A DNA stretch of 64,000 bases from Streptomyces sp. SM11 (GTDB lineage: Bacteria > Actinomycetota > Actinomycetes > Streptomycetales > Streptomycetaceae), in assembly GCF_002910905.1 (NCBI RefSeq), contig NZ_NEUE01000098.1:22564-86563 (forward strand). The letters are read 5' to 3'. Shown here one piece after another: positions 45,512-52,863 of this stretch. The notes beneath the pieces are model-generated. The model ran no database searches. It was not told the origin of the DNA and saw only the letters and a program-made list of their open reading frames with translations. A program made the position numbers and the translations under genes. The first letter of the stretch is position 1. Every line of letters starts with the position of its first letter.

Positions 45512-46846
45512 ATGCCCGATGTGTCAGCACCGTCCGGGCGGTGGCGGGGTCGTGCGTCCGAGGGCGTCACGACCTTCCACGGGATTCCGTACGGGAACGC
45601 GGGACGTTTCGGTCGTCCCGGCCGACCGAAGGCGCGGAATGAGGTCGCCGATGCCACCAGGCCGGGTCCGGTGGCACCGCAGCTGCCTTCGCGGCTGGAG
45701 GGGGTCATCGGCCCGCCGAGTAGGTTGGAGCAGTCCGAGGACTGTCAAACCTTGACGATCACTGTTCGGCAGGATGCGAGGGCGGGAGGCTCGCCCGTGC
45801 TGGTCTGGTTGCACGGCGGTGCCTATGTGTCTGGCAGCGGAGAGTGGGCGCAGTACGGCGCCGAGCGGCTGGTGCGAGAAACCGGGATCGTCGTGGTGTC
45901 GGTCAGCTACCGCCTCGGTGCACTGGGCTATCTCTTCGCTCCCGAGGTCTCGCCGGGGAATCTGGGGCTGCTGGACCAGATCGCCGCCCTCGAATGGGTG
46001 AGGGACAACGTCGAGGCGTTCGGCGGCGACCCCGGTCGTGTGACGGCTGCCGGACAGTCGGCCGGAGCCCACTCCATCACGGCGATGCTCGGCATCGACC
46101 GGGCCGCTCCCCTGTTCGCTCGGGCGATCGTTCAGAGCGCTCCGCTGGGGCTGGGTTTCCACACCCCGCAGCAGGCCCGACGCGTGGCCGGCCTCTTCCT
46201 GAAGGAACTGGGCGGAGACCCGCGCCGGGCACCGGTCGCTGACGTCCTTGCCGCGCAAGCCCGGGTCACGCGGCGGCTCGCGGGCCCCGGAGGGCTGAGA
46301 TCGAGGCCGCCGTTCCTGCCCTCCTTCGGAGCGGAACCGATGCCGGAAGCGGGGCGGTGGAGGCAGAACGTCCTGCGGGACGCGGCCGGCCGACAGTTCC
46401 TGATCGGGAACACCGTGGACGAGATGACGGCATTCCACGGACCCCACCCGACGCTCGCGAGGATCCGTCGCATCCCCGTCGCCGGACCCGCCGCGGCCAA
46501 GGCCTTTCGGCGGCTGGCGCAGGACAGGGTCTTCGACCAACCGGTGCGTGCTCTGGCCGGCCTTCTGGCAGGTGCCGGTGCCCCGGTGTGGTGCTACGAG
46601 GTCAGGTCCCCGCACTCCGGCAGTCCCTTCGGGGCATGTCACTGCATCGATCTGCCCCTCCTGTTCGGCGACGAGGACGCATGGTCCGACGCGCCGATGC
46701 TGCGGCCGCTGTCACCACGGGAGATCAGCGCGATCGGGGCCCGCACGCGCGCCCACTGGGGCCACTTCGTCCACACCGGCCGCATCAGTGACCCTGTCTG
46801 GCCCGCGCACTGGCCATCGTCCCAGCACCGACACCCCCTTCCTTGA
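45512..46846 (+). CDS. Type-B carboxylesterase, first gene of the putative quinolone-degradation operon (AqdA-like role)
   Basis: The protein has 444 residues; ATG 45512 follows GGAGGTG. Family features are F-H-G-I-P-Y-G near residue 22, S-E-D-C (75-78), oxyanion loop H-G-G-A (101-104), S-V-S-Y-R-L-G-A-L-G-Y near 130-140 and the nucleophile Ser183 in G-Q-S-A-G. There is no signal peptide, so it is cytoplasmic. In characterised aqd loci the AqdA hydrolase cleaves N-octanoylanthranilate, the product of PQS ring opening, to anthranilate and octanoate (recall). The gene's place in front of a monooxygenase and a Hod-like dioxygenase suggests the same amide- or ester-splitting role. It is about 50-60 residues shorter than many type-B esterases. 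Confidence 0.85.
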   Translation: MPDVSAPSGRWRGRASEGVTTFHGIPYGNAGRFGRPGRPKARNEVADATRPGPVAPQLPSRLEGVIGPPSRLEQSEDCQTLTITVRQDARAGGSPVLVWLHGGAYVSGSGEWAQYGAERLVRETGIVVVSVSYRLGALGYLFAPEVSPGNLGLLDQIAALEWVRDNVEAFGGDPGRVTAAGQSAGAHSITAMLGIDRAAPLFARAIVQSAPLGLGFHTPQQARRVAGLFLKELGGDPRRAPVADVLAAQARVTRRLAGPGGLRSRPPFLPSFGAEPMPEAGRWRQNVLRDAAGRQFLIGNTVDEMTAFHGPHPTLARIRRIPVAGPAAAKAFRRLAQDRVFDQPVRALAGLLAGAGAPVWCYEVRSPHSGSPFGACHCIDLPLLFGDEDAWSDAPMLRPLSPREISAIGARTRAHWGHFVHTGRISDPVWPAHWPSSQHRHPLP

Positions 46847-46869
46847 CCCGACGATCGGAGAGATTCACC

Positions 46870-48030
46870 ATGACCCCTCGCACGGCAGTCGTCGTCGGAG
46901 GAGGTATCGGCGGTCTGACCGCCGCCGGCGCCCTGGCCCGCCAGGGCTGGCAGGTCCGCCTGCGCGAGCGCCAGCCGGAGATCCGTGCCGTGGGGGCCGG
47001 CATCTACCTCTGGGACAACGGCTTGTTCGCCCTCGAATCCATCGGTGCTCTCGCCGAAGCCGTCGAGGGCGCGCACAAGGCACCCGAGATGGAGATGAGG
47101 ACGCGCTCGGGCCGGACCCTCGTACGCGTGAAGATCAACGGTGCGGGACAGCCGCGCTGTGTCACCCCGCCGCGCACCCAGCTGATGAAGGCACTGGTCA
47201 ACGCCGCGACTGCGGCGGGCGTGGAGATCGTCACCGACTCCCCCGTCCACGCGGTCCGGCCCGACGGGGACGTCCACCTCGACCACGGCCAGATCGAGTC
47301 GGCGGACCTGGTGGTCGTGGCTGACGGCGTCCACTCACGGCTGCGCGACAGCGTCGACCTCGCCTACACCAGGACCCGCATGAGTCAGGGCGGCGCCCGG
47401 ATCATGATCCCCCGATCCGCGCACTATCTGTCAGCCGCGGACGGCCACAAGCATCTGGAGTCCTTCCACGGAAGCCGCCGACTGCTCTGCACGCCGTGCA
47501 CGCCCCGCGACCTCTACTTGGCCTTCACCTGCGACTCCGACGACCCGGGGATCGACGGCAGCCACATCGACGTCGCGGAGTGGACCCGGAGCTTCCCCGC
47601 CTTCGCCAAGGTCCTGGCCGCCACCGAGGGCGTCCCGATGATCCGTTGGGACACCTACGAACACGTCAGGCTCTGCTCGTGGTCACGCGGCAGGGTCGCC
47701 TTCATCGGCGATGCGGCCCACGCCCAGCCGCCCTACCTCGGGCAGGGCGGGGGGACGGCCATGACCAACGCCATCGCGCTGGCCACGGCCGTCAGCCGAC
47801 CGACAGCAAGCCTGTTCGATGCCCTGGCGGGATGGGAGTGCCGGACCCGGCCCGGTATCGAGCGCACCCAGAACACGTCCTACCGCATGCGCTTGCTCAA
47901 CCGTGTTCCCGATGTGGTGCGTGACCCGCTGATACGCCTGGCGGGTCTCCTCCCCAGCACCGCCAACTCCCAACTCGCGGCCACACGCATCAGGCCGAAT
48001 CTCACCACCGACGACGAGGACGCAAAGTGA
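46870..48030 (+). CDS. FAD-dependent aromatic monooxygenase (PqsH/AqdB-like)
   Basis: The protein has 386 residues. The Rossmann start V-V-V-G-G-G-I-G-G-L (dinucleotide motif at 10-15), an R-x-x-L-M-K-A-L block, the middle A-D-L-V-V-V-A-D-G-V-H-S-x-L-R (the family's DG motif) and the ribityl-binding G-D-A-A-H-A (280-285) followed by P-Y-L-G-Q-G-G-G define a group A flavin hydroxylase. In the aqd pathway such an enzyme adds the 3-hydroxyl group to 2-alkyl-4-quinolone, turning HHQ into PQS for the dioxygenase. It starts 23 bases after the esterase stop and overlaps the next gene by 4 bases. The hydroxylation target is inferred from the neighbours. Confidence 0.88.
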   Translation: MTPRTAVVVGGGIGGLTAAGALARQGWQVRLRERQPEIRAVGAGIYLWDNGLFALESIGALAEAVEGAHKAPEMEMRTRSGRTLVRVKINGAGQPRCVTPPRTQLMKALVNAATAAGVEIVTDSPVHAVRPDGDVHLDHGQIESADLVVVADGVHSRLRDSVDLAYTRTRMSQGGARIMIPRSAHYLSAADGHKHLESFHGSRRLLCTPCTPRDLYLAFTCDSDDPGIDGSHIDVAEWTRSFPAFAKVLAATEGVPMIRWDTYEHVRLCSWSRGRVAFIGDAAHAQPPYLGQGGGTAMTNAIALATAVSRPTASLFDALAGWECRTRPGIERTQNTSYRMRLLNRVPDVVRDPLIRLAGLLPSTANSQLAATRIRPNLTTDDEDAK

Positions 48031-48848
48031 TCAACACGATCGACCTCAGCGGCACCCGGATCTCCTTCGACGAGCACGGCCTTCCCGGTTCGGGACCAGC
48101 GATCGTGCTGCTGCCCGGCTGGTGCCACGACCACCGGTACTACGACCGGCTCGTCCAGCACCTTGCGCCCCGGCACCGTGTCATCCGGGTCGACTGGCGC
48201 GGACACGGACCCGACCGCACTCCTGTCGCGGAGTTCGGCCTCACCGAGCAGGCCGCCGACACGATCGCGCTGCTCGACCACCTCGACGTCACGCACTGCG
48301 TCCCGCTCGCCCATGCCCACGGAGGATGGGTCGCTCTGGAGATGGCCGAGCTACTGGGCCCCCAACGCGTCCCCCAGGTCATGATCGCCGACCTGATCAT
48401 GACGGAACTGCCCCCCGATTTCGCCCTCGGACTCCAGGCGATGACCCGGCCGGAGACCTGGTCCCTCGCTCGCGAAGAACTCGGTCAGGCATGGCTCGCG
48501 GGCAGCGACAGCGCACAGGTGAATCATCACATCCTCCACGAGGCGGGCGGCTTCGGCTTCGACATGTGGTCACGTTCCAGCCGTGTCATCCAGAGCGCCT
48601 ACGACACCTGGGGTTCACCGATGGCCCGCATGGAACAACTCACCCACTCCCGTCCGGTGCGCCACGTCTTCTCCCACCCCAAGGCCGCCGAGTACGACAC
48701 CCTCCACCGGGAGTTCAGCGACCGCAACCCCTGGTTCAGCTACACCAGGCTCCCGGGTGAGACCCACTTCCCGGCTCTCGAACTCCCGGAGCAGGTGGCA
48801 GCCGAACTCAACGGCTTCCTCGGCACGGCGACCGACCCTCCCGTGTGA
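48027..48848 (+). CDS. aqdC: Cofactor-independent 2,4-dioxygenase of the Hod/AqdC type (quinolone ring cleavage)
   Basis: The protein has 273 residues, the length of Hod. Landmarks shared with Hod (3-hydroxy-2-methylquinolin-4-one 2,4-dioxygenase), as I recall it, are P-G-W-C-H-D-H (30-36), V-D-W-R-G-H-G, H-A-H-G-G-W (96-101), the D122 region, V-R-H-V-F-S-H-P, P-W-F-S-Y and G-E-T-H-F-P-A with His247. Ala97 stands at the nucleophile position where hydrolases have Ser, so it cannot be a normal serine esterase. Hod-type enzymes use a His/Asp dyad and O2, without metal or cofactor, to open the 3-hydroxy-4-quinolone ring with loss of CO. Context suggests PQS or a related alkylquinolone; N-heteroaromatic metabolites such as quinaldine derivatives are the alternative. 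Confidence 0.88.
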   Translation: MINTIDLSGTRISFDEHGLPGSGPAIVLLPGWCHDHRYYDRLVQHLAPRHRVIRVDWRGHGPDRTPVAEFGLTEQAADTIALLDHLDVTHCVPLAHAHGGWVALEMAELLGPQRVPQVMIADLIMTELPPDFALGLQAMTRPETWSLAREELGQAWLAGSDSAQVNHHILHEAGGFGFDMWSRSSRVIQSAYDTWGSPMARMEQLTHSRPVRHVFSHPKAAEYDTLHREFSDRNPWFSYTRLPGETHFPALELPEQVAAELNGFLGTATDPPV

Positions 48849-48860
48849 GTACACCTCCAC

Positions 48861-48925
48861 GCCCCCACCTCCTGCATCACGAGCATCCCCGAGGAGTTGA
48901 GCCCGAGGGCCTGGCCGCTCAGCTC
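48861..48925 (-). pseudogene. 65-base fragment of an MFS transporter gene
   Basis: 48861-48925 matches 50480-50544, inside the MFS gene at 50272-51522, at about 59 of 65 positions, in the same orientation. Read on the minus strand it encodes L-S-G-Q-A-L-G-L-N-S-S-G-M. It is too short to function and must be left from a deleted or duplicated paralogue. Confidence 0.8.
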
Positions 48926-49018
48926 TAGTGTGGTGTGCGGCGGCTCGGGGGAGCTGTAGACCGGTGCGCCCTCGACGCCCGAGAACGTCGTGCTCCAGAC
49001 GCCGTTGGTCCAGCCGCC
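48926..49018 (-). pseudogene. Gene debris, possibly the tail of a secreted carbohydrate-active protein
   Basis: On the minus strand this stretch reads G-G-W-T-N-G-V-W-S-T-T-F-S-G-V-E-G-A-P and then P-P-H-T-T-L-E, in frame with the adjoining MFS fragment. The composition looks like a beta-rich secreted protein and recalls C-terminal domains of actinobacterial extracellular enzymes, but the identification is only from memory. No start or full domain is present. Confidence 0.3.
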
Positions 49019-49108
49019 GACGGATCAGAAGCTGATGTCGTGCCTGGTCGTCGTGGTGATCGTCGTCCTGGACGGGCGGGCGTGCCGCGCGCGGGGGACC
49101 ATGGGGCC

Positions 49109-49612
49109 ATGAGTTCCCCCGCGCGTCCGGAGCGCCCGCCCCGTGAAACCGATCAGATCAAGGTCTGGTTCCGCTTCGTCCCGCGCGAGGACTGGCTGCC
49201 GTACGACACCGAGGGGTTGTGGGCGACGCGGCTCGGCGCGGACACCGCACGGGTGGACAACGTGCCCTTCCTCCAGGACGGGGTCGCCGAGGGCGAGACC
49301 GTATGGTTCCGGACGGACGACGACGGCGTGCACTGGGCCACCGGCCGGGTGGCGGACTCGGGCAACTGCACCGTACGGGTGCTGCCCGTGCCGGACGGCC
49401 CGCTCGGGCGCGACGCACAGGCCGTGCACGAGCGGCTCGCCTCCTTCGGGCTCACGGGTGAGGTCTTCAGCGCCGAGTTCCCGCTGGTCGCCCTGACCGT
49501 GCCGAGCGGCGCGGACCTGCGCGGGGTCAAGGCGCTGCTCGCCCGGGGCCGGGACGAGGGCTGGTGGCACTTCGAGGTCTCGTGCGTCACGGATGCCTGG
49601 CGGGCCGCTTAG
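49109..49612 (+). CDS. DUF4265 domain protein
   Basis: The protein has 167 residues; ATG 49109 was chosen by alignment with the domain start. The body runs I-K-V-W-F-R-F, then W-L-P-Y-D-T-E-G-L-W-A, V-D-N-V-P-F-L-Q-D-G-V-A-E-G-E-T-V and a later S-G-N-C-T-V-R-V. The domain is small, mixed alpha/beta and of unknown function, sometimes linked to toxin-immunity loci. The gene is transcribed alone. Confidence 0.75.
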   Translation: MSSPARPERPPRETDQIKVWFRFVPREDWLPYDTEGLWATRLGADTARVDNVPFLQDGVAEGETVWFRTDDDGVHWATGRVADSGNCTVRVLPVPDGPLGRDAQAVHERLASFGLTGEVFSAEFPLVALTVPSGADLRGVKALLARGRDEGWWHFEVSCVTDAWRAA

Positions 49613-49687
49613 CACCCGAGGTGCCACACGTGGCGGGCCGCAGGAGACCGGAGTGCCGCGCCCGGCGGGCTGCGGTGGCCCAGGGCG

Positions 49688-50275
49688 TCACGCCTCTTCC
49701 TCCTCGCCGGTCTTCCGGATCACCCGGGCCGGGTTGCCGACCGCCACCACGTGTCCGGGCAGGTCCTTCGTGACGACCGCCCCCGCGCCGACCACCGTGT
49801 TCTCGCCGATGGTCACCCCGGGGCAGACGATCACCCCGCCGCCCAGCCACACGTTGTCGCCGATGGTGATCGGCTGCGCGGCCTCCCACTTGGCGCGGCG
49901 CGGCTCCGGGTCGACGGGGTGGGCCGGGGTGAGCAGCAGGACGTTCGGGCCCATCTGGACGTCCGCGCCGATGGTGATGCGGGCGGCGTCCAGGAGGACC
50001 GCGCCGAAGTTGATGAACGTCCGGGGGCCGATGGTGGTCCGGTAGCCGTAGTCGACCCGCAGCGGCGGCCGTACCTCCACGCCCTCGCCCAGTTCACCGA
50101 GGAGTTCGGCCAGAACGGCGCGCCGGGCCTCCGGGTCGGCGGCCGAGGTGGCGTTGTAGCGTTCGCTCAGCACGGCCGCGTGCAGCGCCTCCGCCGCCAG
50201 TTCGGGGTCGTCGGCGATGTACGGCTCACCGGAGAGCATGGCTTCCTTCTGGCTGGGCCGGGCGTGGTCGCTCAA
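49688..50275 (-). CDS. Sugar O-acetyltransferase (maltose/galactoside acetyltransferase family)
   Basis: The protein has 195 residues. The N-terminal K-E-A-M-L-S-G-E-P-Y block and the left-handed beta-helix hexapeptide repeats (I-T-I-G-D-N-V-W-L-G-G-G-V-I-V-C-P-G-V-T-I-G) are typical of the Maa/LacA/NodL family. The acetyl-CoA-binding N-P-A-R-V-I-R is at the end, and the catalytic His lies in L-T-P-A-H-P. The TTG start overlaps the MFS stop (TTGA), which gives the family-standard N-terminus. It may acetylate sugars before export by the coupled transporter. Confidence 0.88.
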   Translation of the reverse strand: MSDHARPSQKEAMLSGEPYIADDPELAAEALHAAVLSERYNATSAADPEARRAVLAELLGELGEGVEVRPPLRVDYGYRTTIGPRTFINFGAVLLDAARITIGADVQMGPNVLLLTPAHPVDPEPRRAKWEAAQPITIGDNVWLGGGVIVCPGVTIGENTVVGAGAVVTKDLPGHVVAVGNPARVIRKTGEEEEA

Positions 50276-51522
50276 GTCGTCTCCTTCGTGCGGGGTGTAC
50301 GGGGCGCTCGCGGTGGTCCATCGGCTTCCGCGGCCTGTCCCAGCAGTCTGCCCGCACCGCTCCCGGACCGGTCACGGAGCCCCGGGGCCAGCGCCAGCGT
50401 CACCGCCACCGAGAGCCCCGCGACCGCCGCCATGCCCGTCGCGGGGGAGGTCAGCTGGGCGATGCCGCCCGCCACGGCCGCCCCCACCCCCTGCATCGCG
50501 AGCATGCCCGAGGAGCTCAGCCCGAGCGCCTGGCCGCTCAGCTCCCGCGGGGTGAGGGCCATCAGCCGTTCCTGGAGCAGCAGACTCGCGGCGAAGCCCA
50601 CGCTCGCCAGGACGACCACCACCAGCGCGAGGGGCAGCCCCGGCCGCAGGGCGAAGAGGAGATAGGGCGCGGCCAGCAGCAGCCGGAGCGGCGCCCCCAG
50701 CCGGACCCGCCACCGTGCCGTGACGAACCGTCCGACCAGCGTTTCCCCGGCCAGCATACCCAGGGCCCCGCAGGCGAAGAGGAGCCCGGCGTGCCCGGGC
50801 GCGTACGCGACGTACAAGGACTCGCAGCCCACGACGAGCCCGTTGGGCACCCACAGCGCCAGGAACACGTACCGGCGCGGCGTGGACGACCAGAGCAACG
50901 CGTTCGTCCGCCAGGTCTCCCGGACCGAGGGGCGGCCGGACGCCCGGGGCGGCCGGGCGGTCAGCCCGAACCGGGTCATGGCCGCCGCGACCGCGTACAG
51001 GGCCGCCCCGATCAGCAGGGTGCCGCGCGCCGAGAACACCGTCACCAGCAGCCCGCCCACCGCGAACCCGCAGATCTGCATCGCGCCGCCCGTCATGTTG
51101 AGCACGGAGCGGCCGAGCAGGAATCCCTCGCGCGGAACGATCTCGTTGAGCAGCCCGTACCGTACGCCCCCGCCGGGTGACGCGACCACGCCCACCGCCA
51201 GCAGGACGGCGAACGCGGCCCACAGCGGCAGTCCGGGAGCGGCCTGGACGCAGGCGGCTCCCGCGGACAGCAGGGCCAGGGCGGTCAGCGCGGCGCGCGG
51301 CGGCAGCCGATCCGCCGCCGACAGCAGGGTGAGCGCCCCGGCGACCTGGGCCAGCGACGGGCCGAACATCGCCAGCGCCGACAGCAGGGGCGAGCCCGTC
51401 CGCGCGTACACGAGGGTGCCCAGTGCCAGGCCGGTCGCGGTCTGGGCGGCCGTCTGCACGGAGACGGCCGCGAAGAAGGGGGTGAACTCCGGGATCCGGA
51501 ACAGCTCGCGGTAGGTGTGCAT
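50272..51522 (-). CDS. MFS transporter
   Basis: This 416-residue membrane protein has about 12 hydrophobic segments. It begins F-R-I-P-E-F-T-P-F-F-A-A-V-S-V-Q, like the opening of enterobactin-exporter-type or macrolide-exporter-type MFS members, and has a G-x-x-x-D-R-L-like loop (S-A-A-D-R-L-P-P-R-A) after helix 2. The substrate is unknown; drug or sugar export is plausible. It is divergent from the ArsR-type gene, which is the likely regulator. The segment 50480-50544 has a degraded copy at 48861-48925. Confidence 0.85.
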   Translation of the reverse strand: MHTYRELFRIPEFTPFFAAVSVQTAAQTATGLALGTLVYARTGSPLLSALAMFGPSLAQVAGALTLLSAADRLPPRAALTALALLSAGAACVQAAPGLPLWAAFAVLLAVGVVASPGGGVRYGLLNEIVPREGFLLGRSVLNMTGGAMQICGFAVGGLLVTVFSARGTLLIGAALYAVAAAMTRFGLTARPPRASGRPSVRETWRTNALLWSSTPRRYVFLALWVPNGLVVGCESLYVAYAPGHAGLLFACGALGMLAGETLVGRFVTARWRVRLGAPLRLLLAAPYLLFALRPGLPLALVVVVLASVGFAASLLLQERLMALTPRELSGQALGLSSSGMLAMQGVGAAVAGGIAQLTSPATGMAAVAGLSVAVTLALAPGLRDRSGSGAGRLLGQAAEADGPPRAPRTPRTKETT

Positions 51523-51686
51523 GACGCGGAGTCTCCGGACGCCGCCGCCGGGACCGTTACTGTTTCGCGCGGAGGCGAAAGCCCGGGGCGGGACGGCCGG
51601 CCGGGGTTCTCCTGGCCGGCGGGGTCGGCGGGGGTTCCCTGACCGGACGGGCCGGAGGGTGGACAGGGGACGGGGAGGTGCGGCGC

Positions 51687-52664
51687 GTGGGCTGGTGGCA
51701 GGTCAGTGCCGACACGCTCGCGGACAGCCGGTTCGTCGTCTCGCCGCTCGCGGAGGCCCTCGCGAGCCTGATGGTCCTGGAGCAGGCCACCGCCGCGCAC
51801 CCGGGGGAGCGTGCCTGGCTGGAGACCCATCTGCCCACGTACCGGCGGCGGGCGGCCGACGACCCGGTCTCCGCGCTGGTGATCCGCTCCGCCCTCGCGC
51901 CGTGCTGGACCGCCGACTTCCTCACCCCCGCACCCGTCCCCGCCCCGCCCGGCCAGGCCCCGCCCGCCTTCGCCGAGGAGGTCGCGCGGATCCGGGCCAC
52001 CCCGCCCGACCGGGCCCGCGCCGAACTGGCCGAGGCGCTGCGCGGTCCGCTGCCCGCCGCACTGGACCGGGACGACCTGGCCGAGCGTGCCGCCGACGCC
52101 GTGGAGTGGGTCTGGACGCACACCGTGCTGCCCGACTGGCCGAGGCGGCAGCGGATCCTGGAGGCCGATGTGATCGCCCGCGCCGCGCAGCTGGGGCGGG
52201 GCGGCTGGGCCGAGGCGCTGAACGGTATGCGCCCGGGGGTCCGTTGGCTGGGCGACAGCCGGCTCCAGATCAACACCTACGACAATCCGCCCCGCGAACT
52301 GGGCCGCGCGCAACTGCTGTTCATCCCCGTCACCCCGCATCGGTGCTGGGTCTGCTGGGACGTTCCGTACCGGTACGGGCTGGTGTACCCGTGTTCCGGC
52401 GCGCTCGCCGAGGCCGGACACGTTCCCGTGCCCGCGGCCCTGGGTGCGCTGATCGGCCCGGCGCGGGCGGCCGTCCTGGTGCTGCTGGCCTCCCCGCTCT
52501 CCACGACGCAGCTGGTCGCGCTGACCGGCCAGGGGCTGGGCTCGGTGGGCCGCCATCTGCGGATCCTGCTGGACGCCGGGCTGGTCCGCCGCCGCCGGGC
52601 GGGCCGCTCCGTGCTCTACTTCCGTACGGAGCCGGGGGACGTACTGGTGCACGGTGCGGGCTGA
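51687..52664 (+). CDS. ArsR-type winged-helix transcriptional regulator
   Basis: The protein has 325 residues, of which about 240 precede the DNA-binding domain. The winged helix is C-terminal: A-A-V-L-V-L-L-A-S-P-L-S-T-T-Q-L-V-A-L-T, G-S-V-G-R-H-L-R-I-L-L-D-A-G-L-V and R-R-R-R-A-G-R-S-V-L-Y. The N-terminal part (D-S-R-F-V-V-S-P-L-A-E-A) belongs to the large actinobacterial DUF5937/ArsR-like group. GTG 51687 is preceded by GGGGAGG at good spacing; GTG 51678 overlaps that sequence. It is divergent from the MFS-acetyltransferase pair. Confidence 0.82.
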   Translation: MGWWQVSADTLADSRFVVSPLAEALASLMVLEQATAAHPGERAWLETHLPTYRRRAADDPVSALVIRSALAPCWTADFLTPAPVPAPPGQAPPAFAEEVARIRATPPDRARAELAEALRGPLPAALDRDDLAERAADAVEWVWTHTVLPDWPRRQRILEADVIARAAQLGRGGWAEALNGMRPGVRWLGDSRLQINTYDNPPRELGRAQLLFIPVTPHRCWVCWDVPYRYGLVYPCSGALAEAGHVPVPAALGALIGPARAAVLVLLASPLSTTQLVALTGQGLGSVGRHLRILLDAGLVRRRRAGRSVLYFRTEPGDVLVHGAG

Positions 52665-52796
52665 GGAGAGCCGGGAGCGCCCCGCGCACGCCCCCTGCTC
52701 GCACCCGTCCGCAGCTGGGCGACCGGCGGAAGTGCATCGGCGCGCGGTGCGCTCCGCATGACTGGTGCGCATGTACGAGTCGTGACAACAGTGACT

Positions 52797-52811
52797 ATGG
52801 GTACCACCCAT
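52797..52811. promoter_or_regulatory. Short inverted repeat upstream of amfT
   Basis: ATGGGT-ACC-ACCCAT (52797-52811) is a perfect 6-base dyad 53-67 bases before the amfT start. It lies between two GTGAC-containing elements (52782 and about 52816). It is a candidate binding site for AmfR or another developmental regulator, without independent support. Confidence 0.3.
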
Positions 52812-52863
52812 CGTTGTGACAGTTTCTCTCTCGCCGCGAAAGAACCGAGCGAGGGGAACGTGC

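Noticed and set aside
48027..48848. Ordinary serine alpha/beta hydrolase for the last gene of the quinolone locus
   Set aside because: The nucleophile position is Ala, and the P-G-W-C-H-D-H, P-W-F-S-Y and T-H-F-P-A landmarks match Hod-type dioxygenases.
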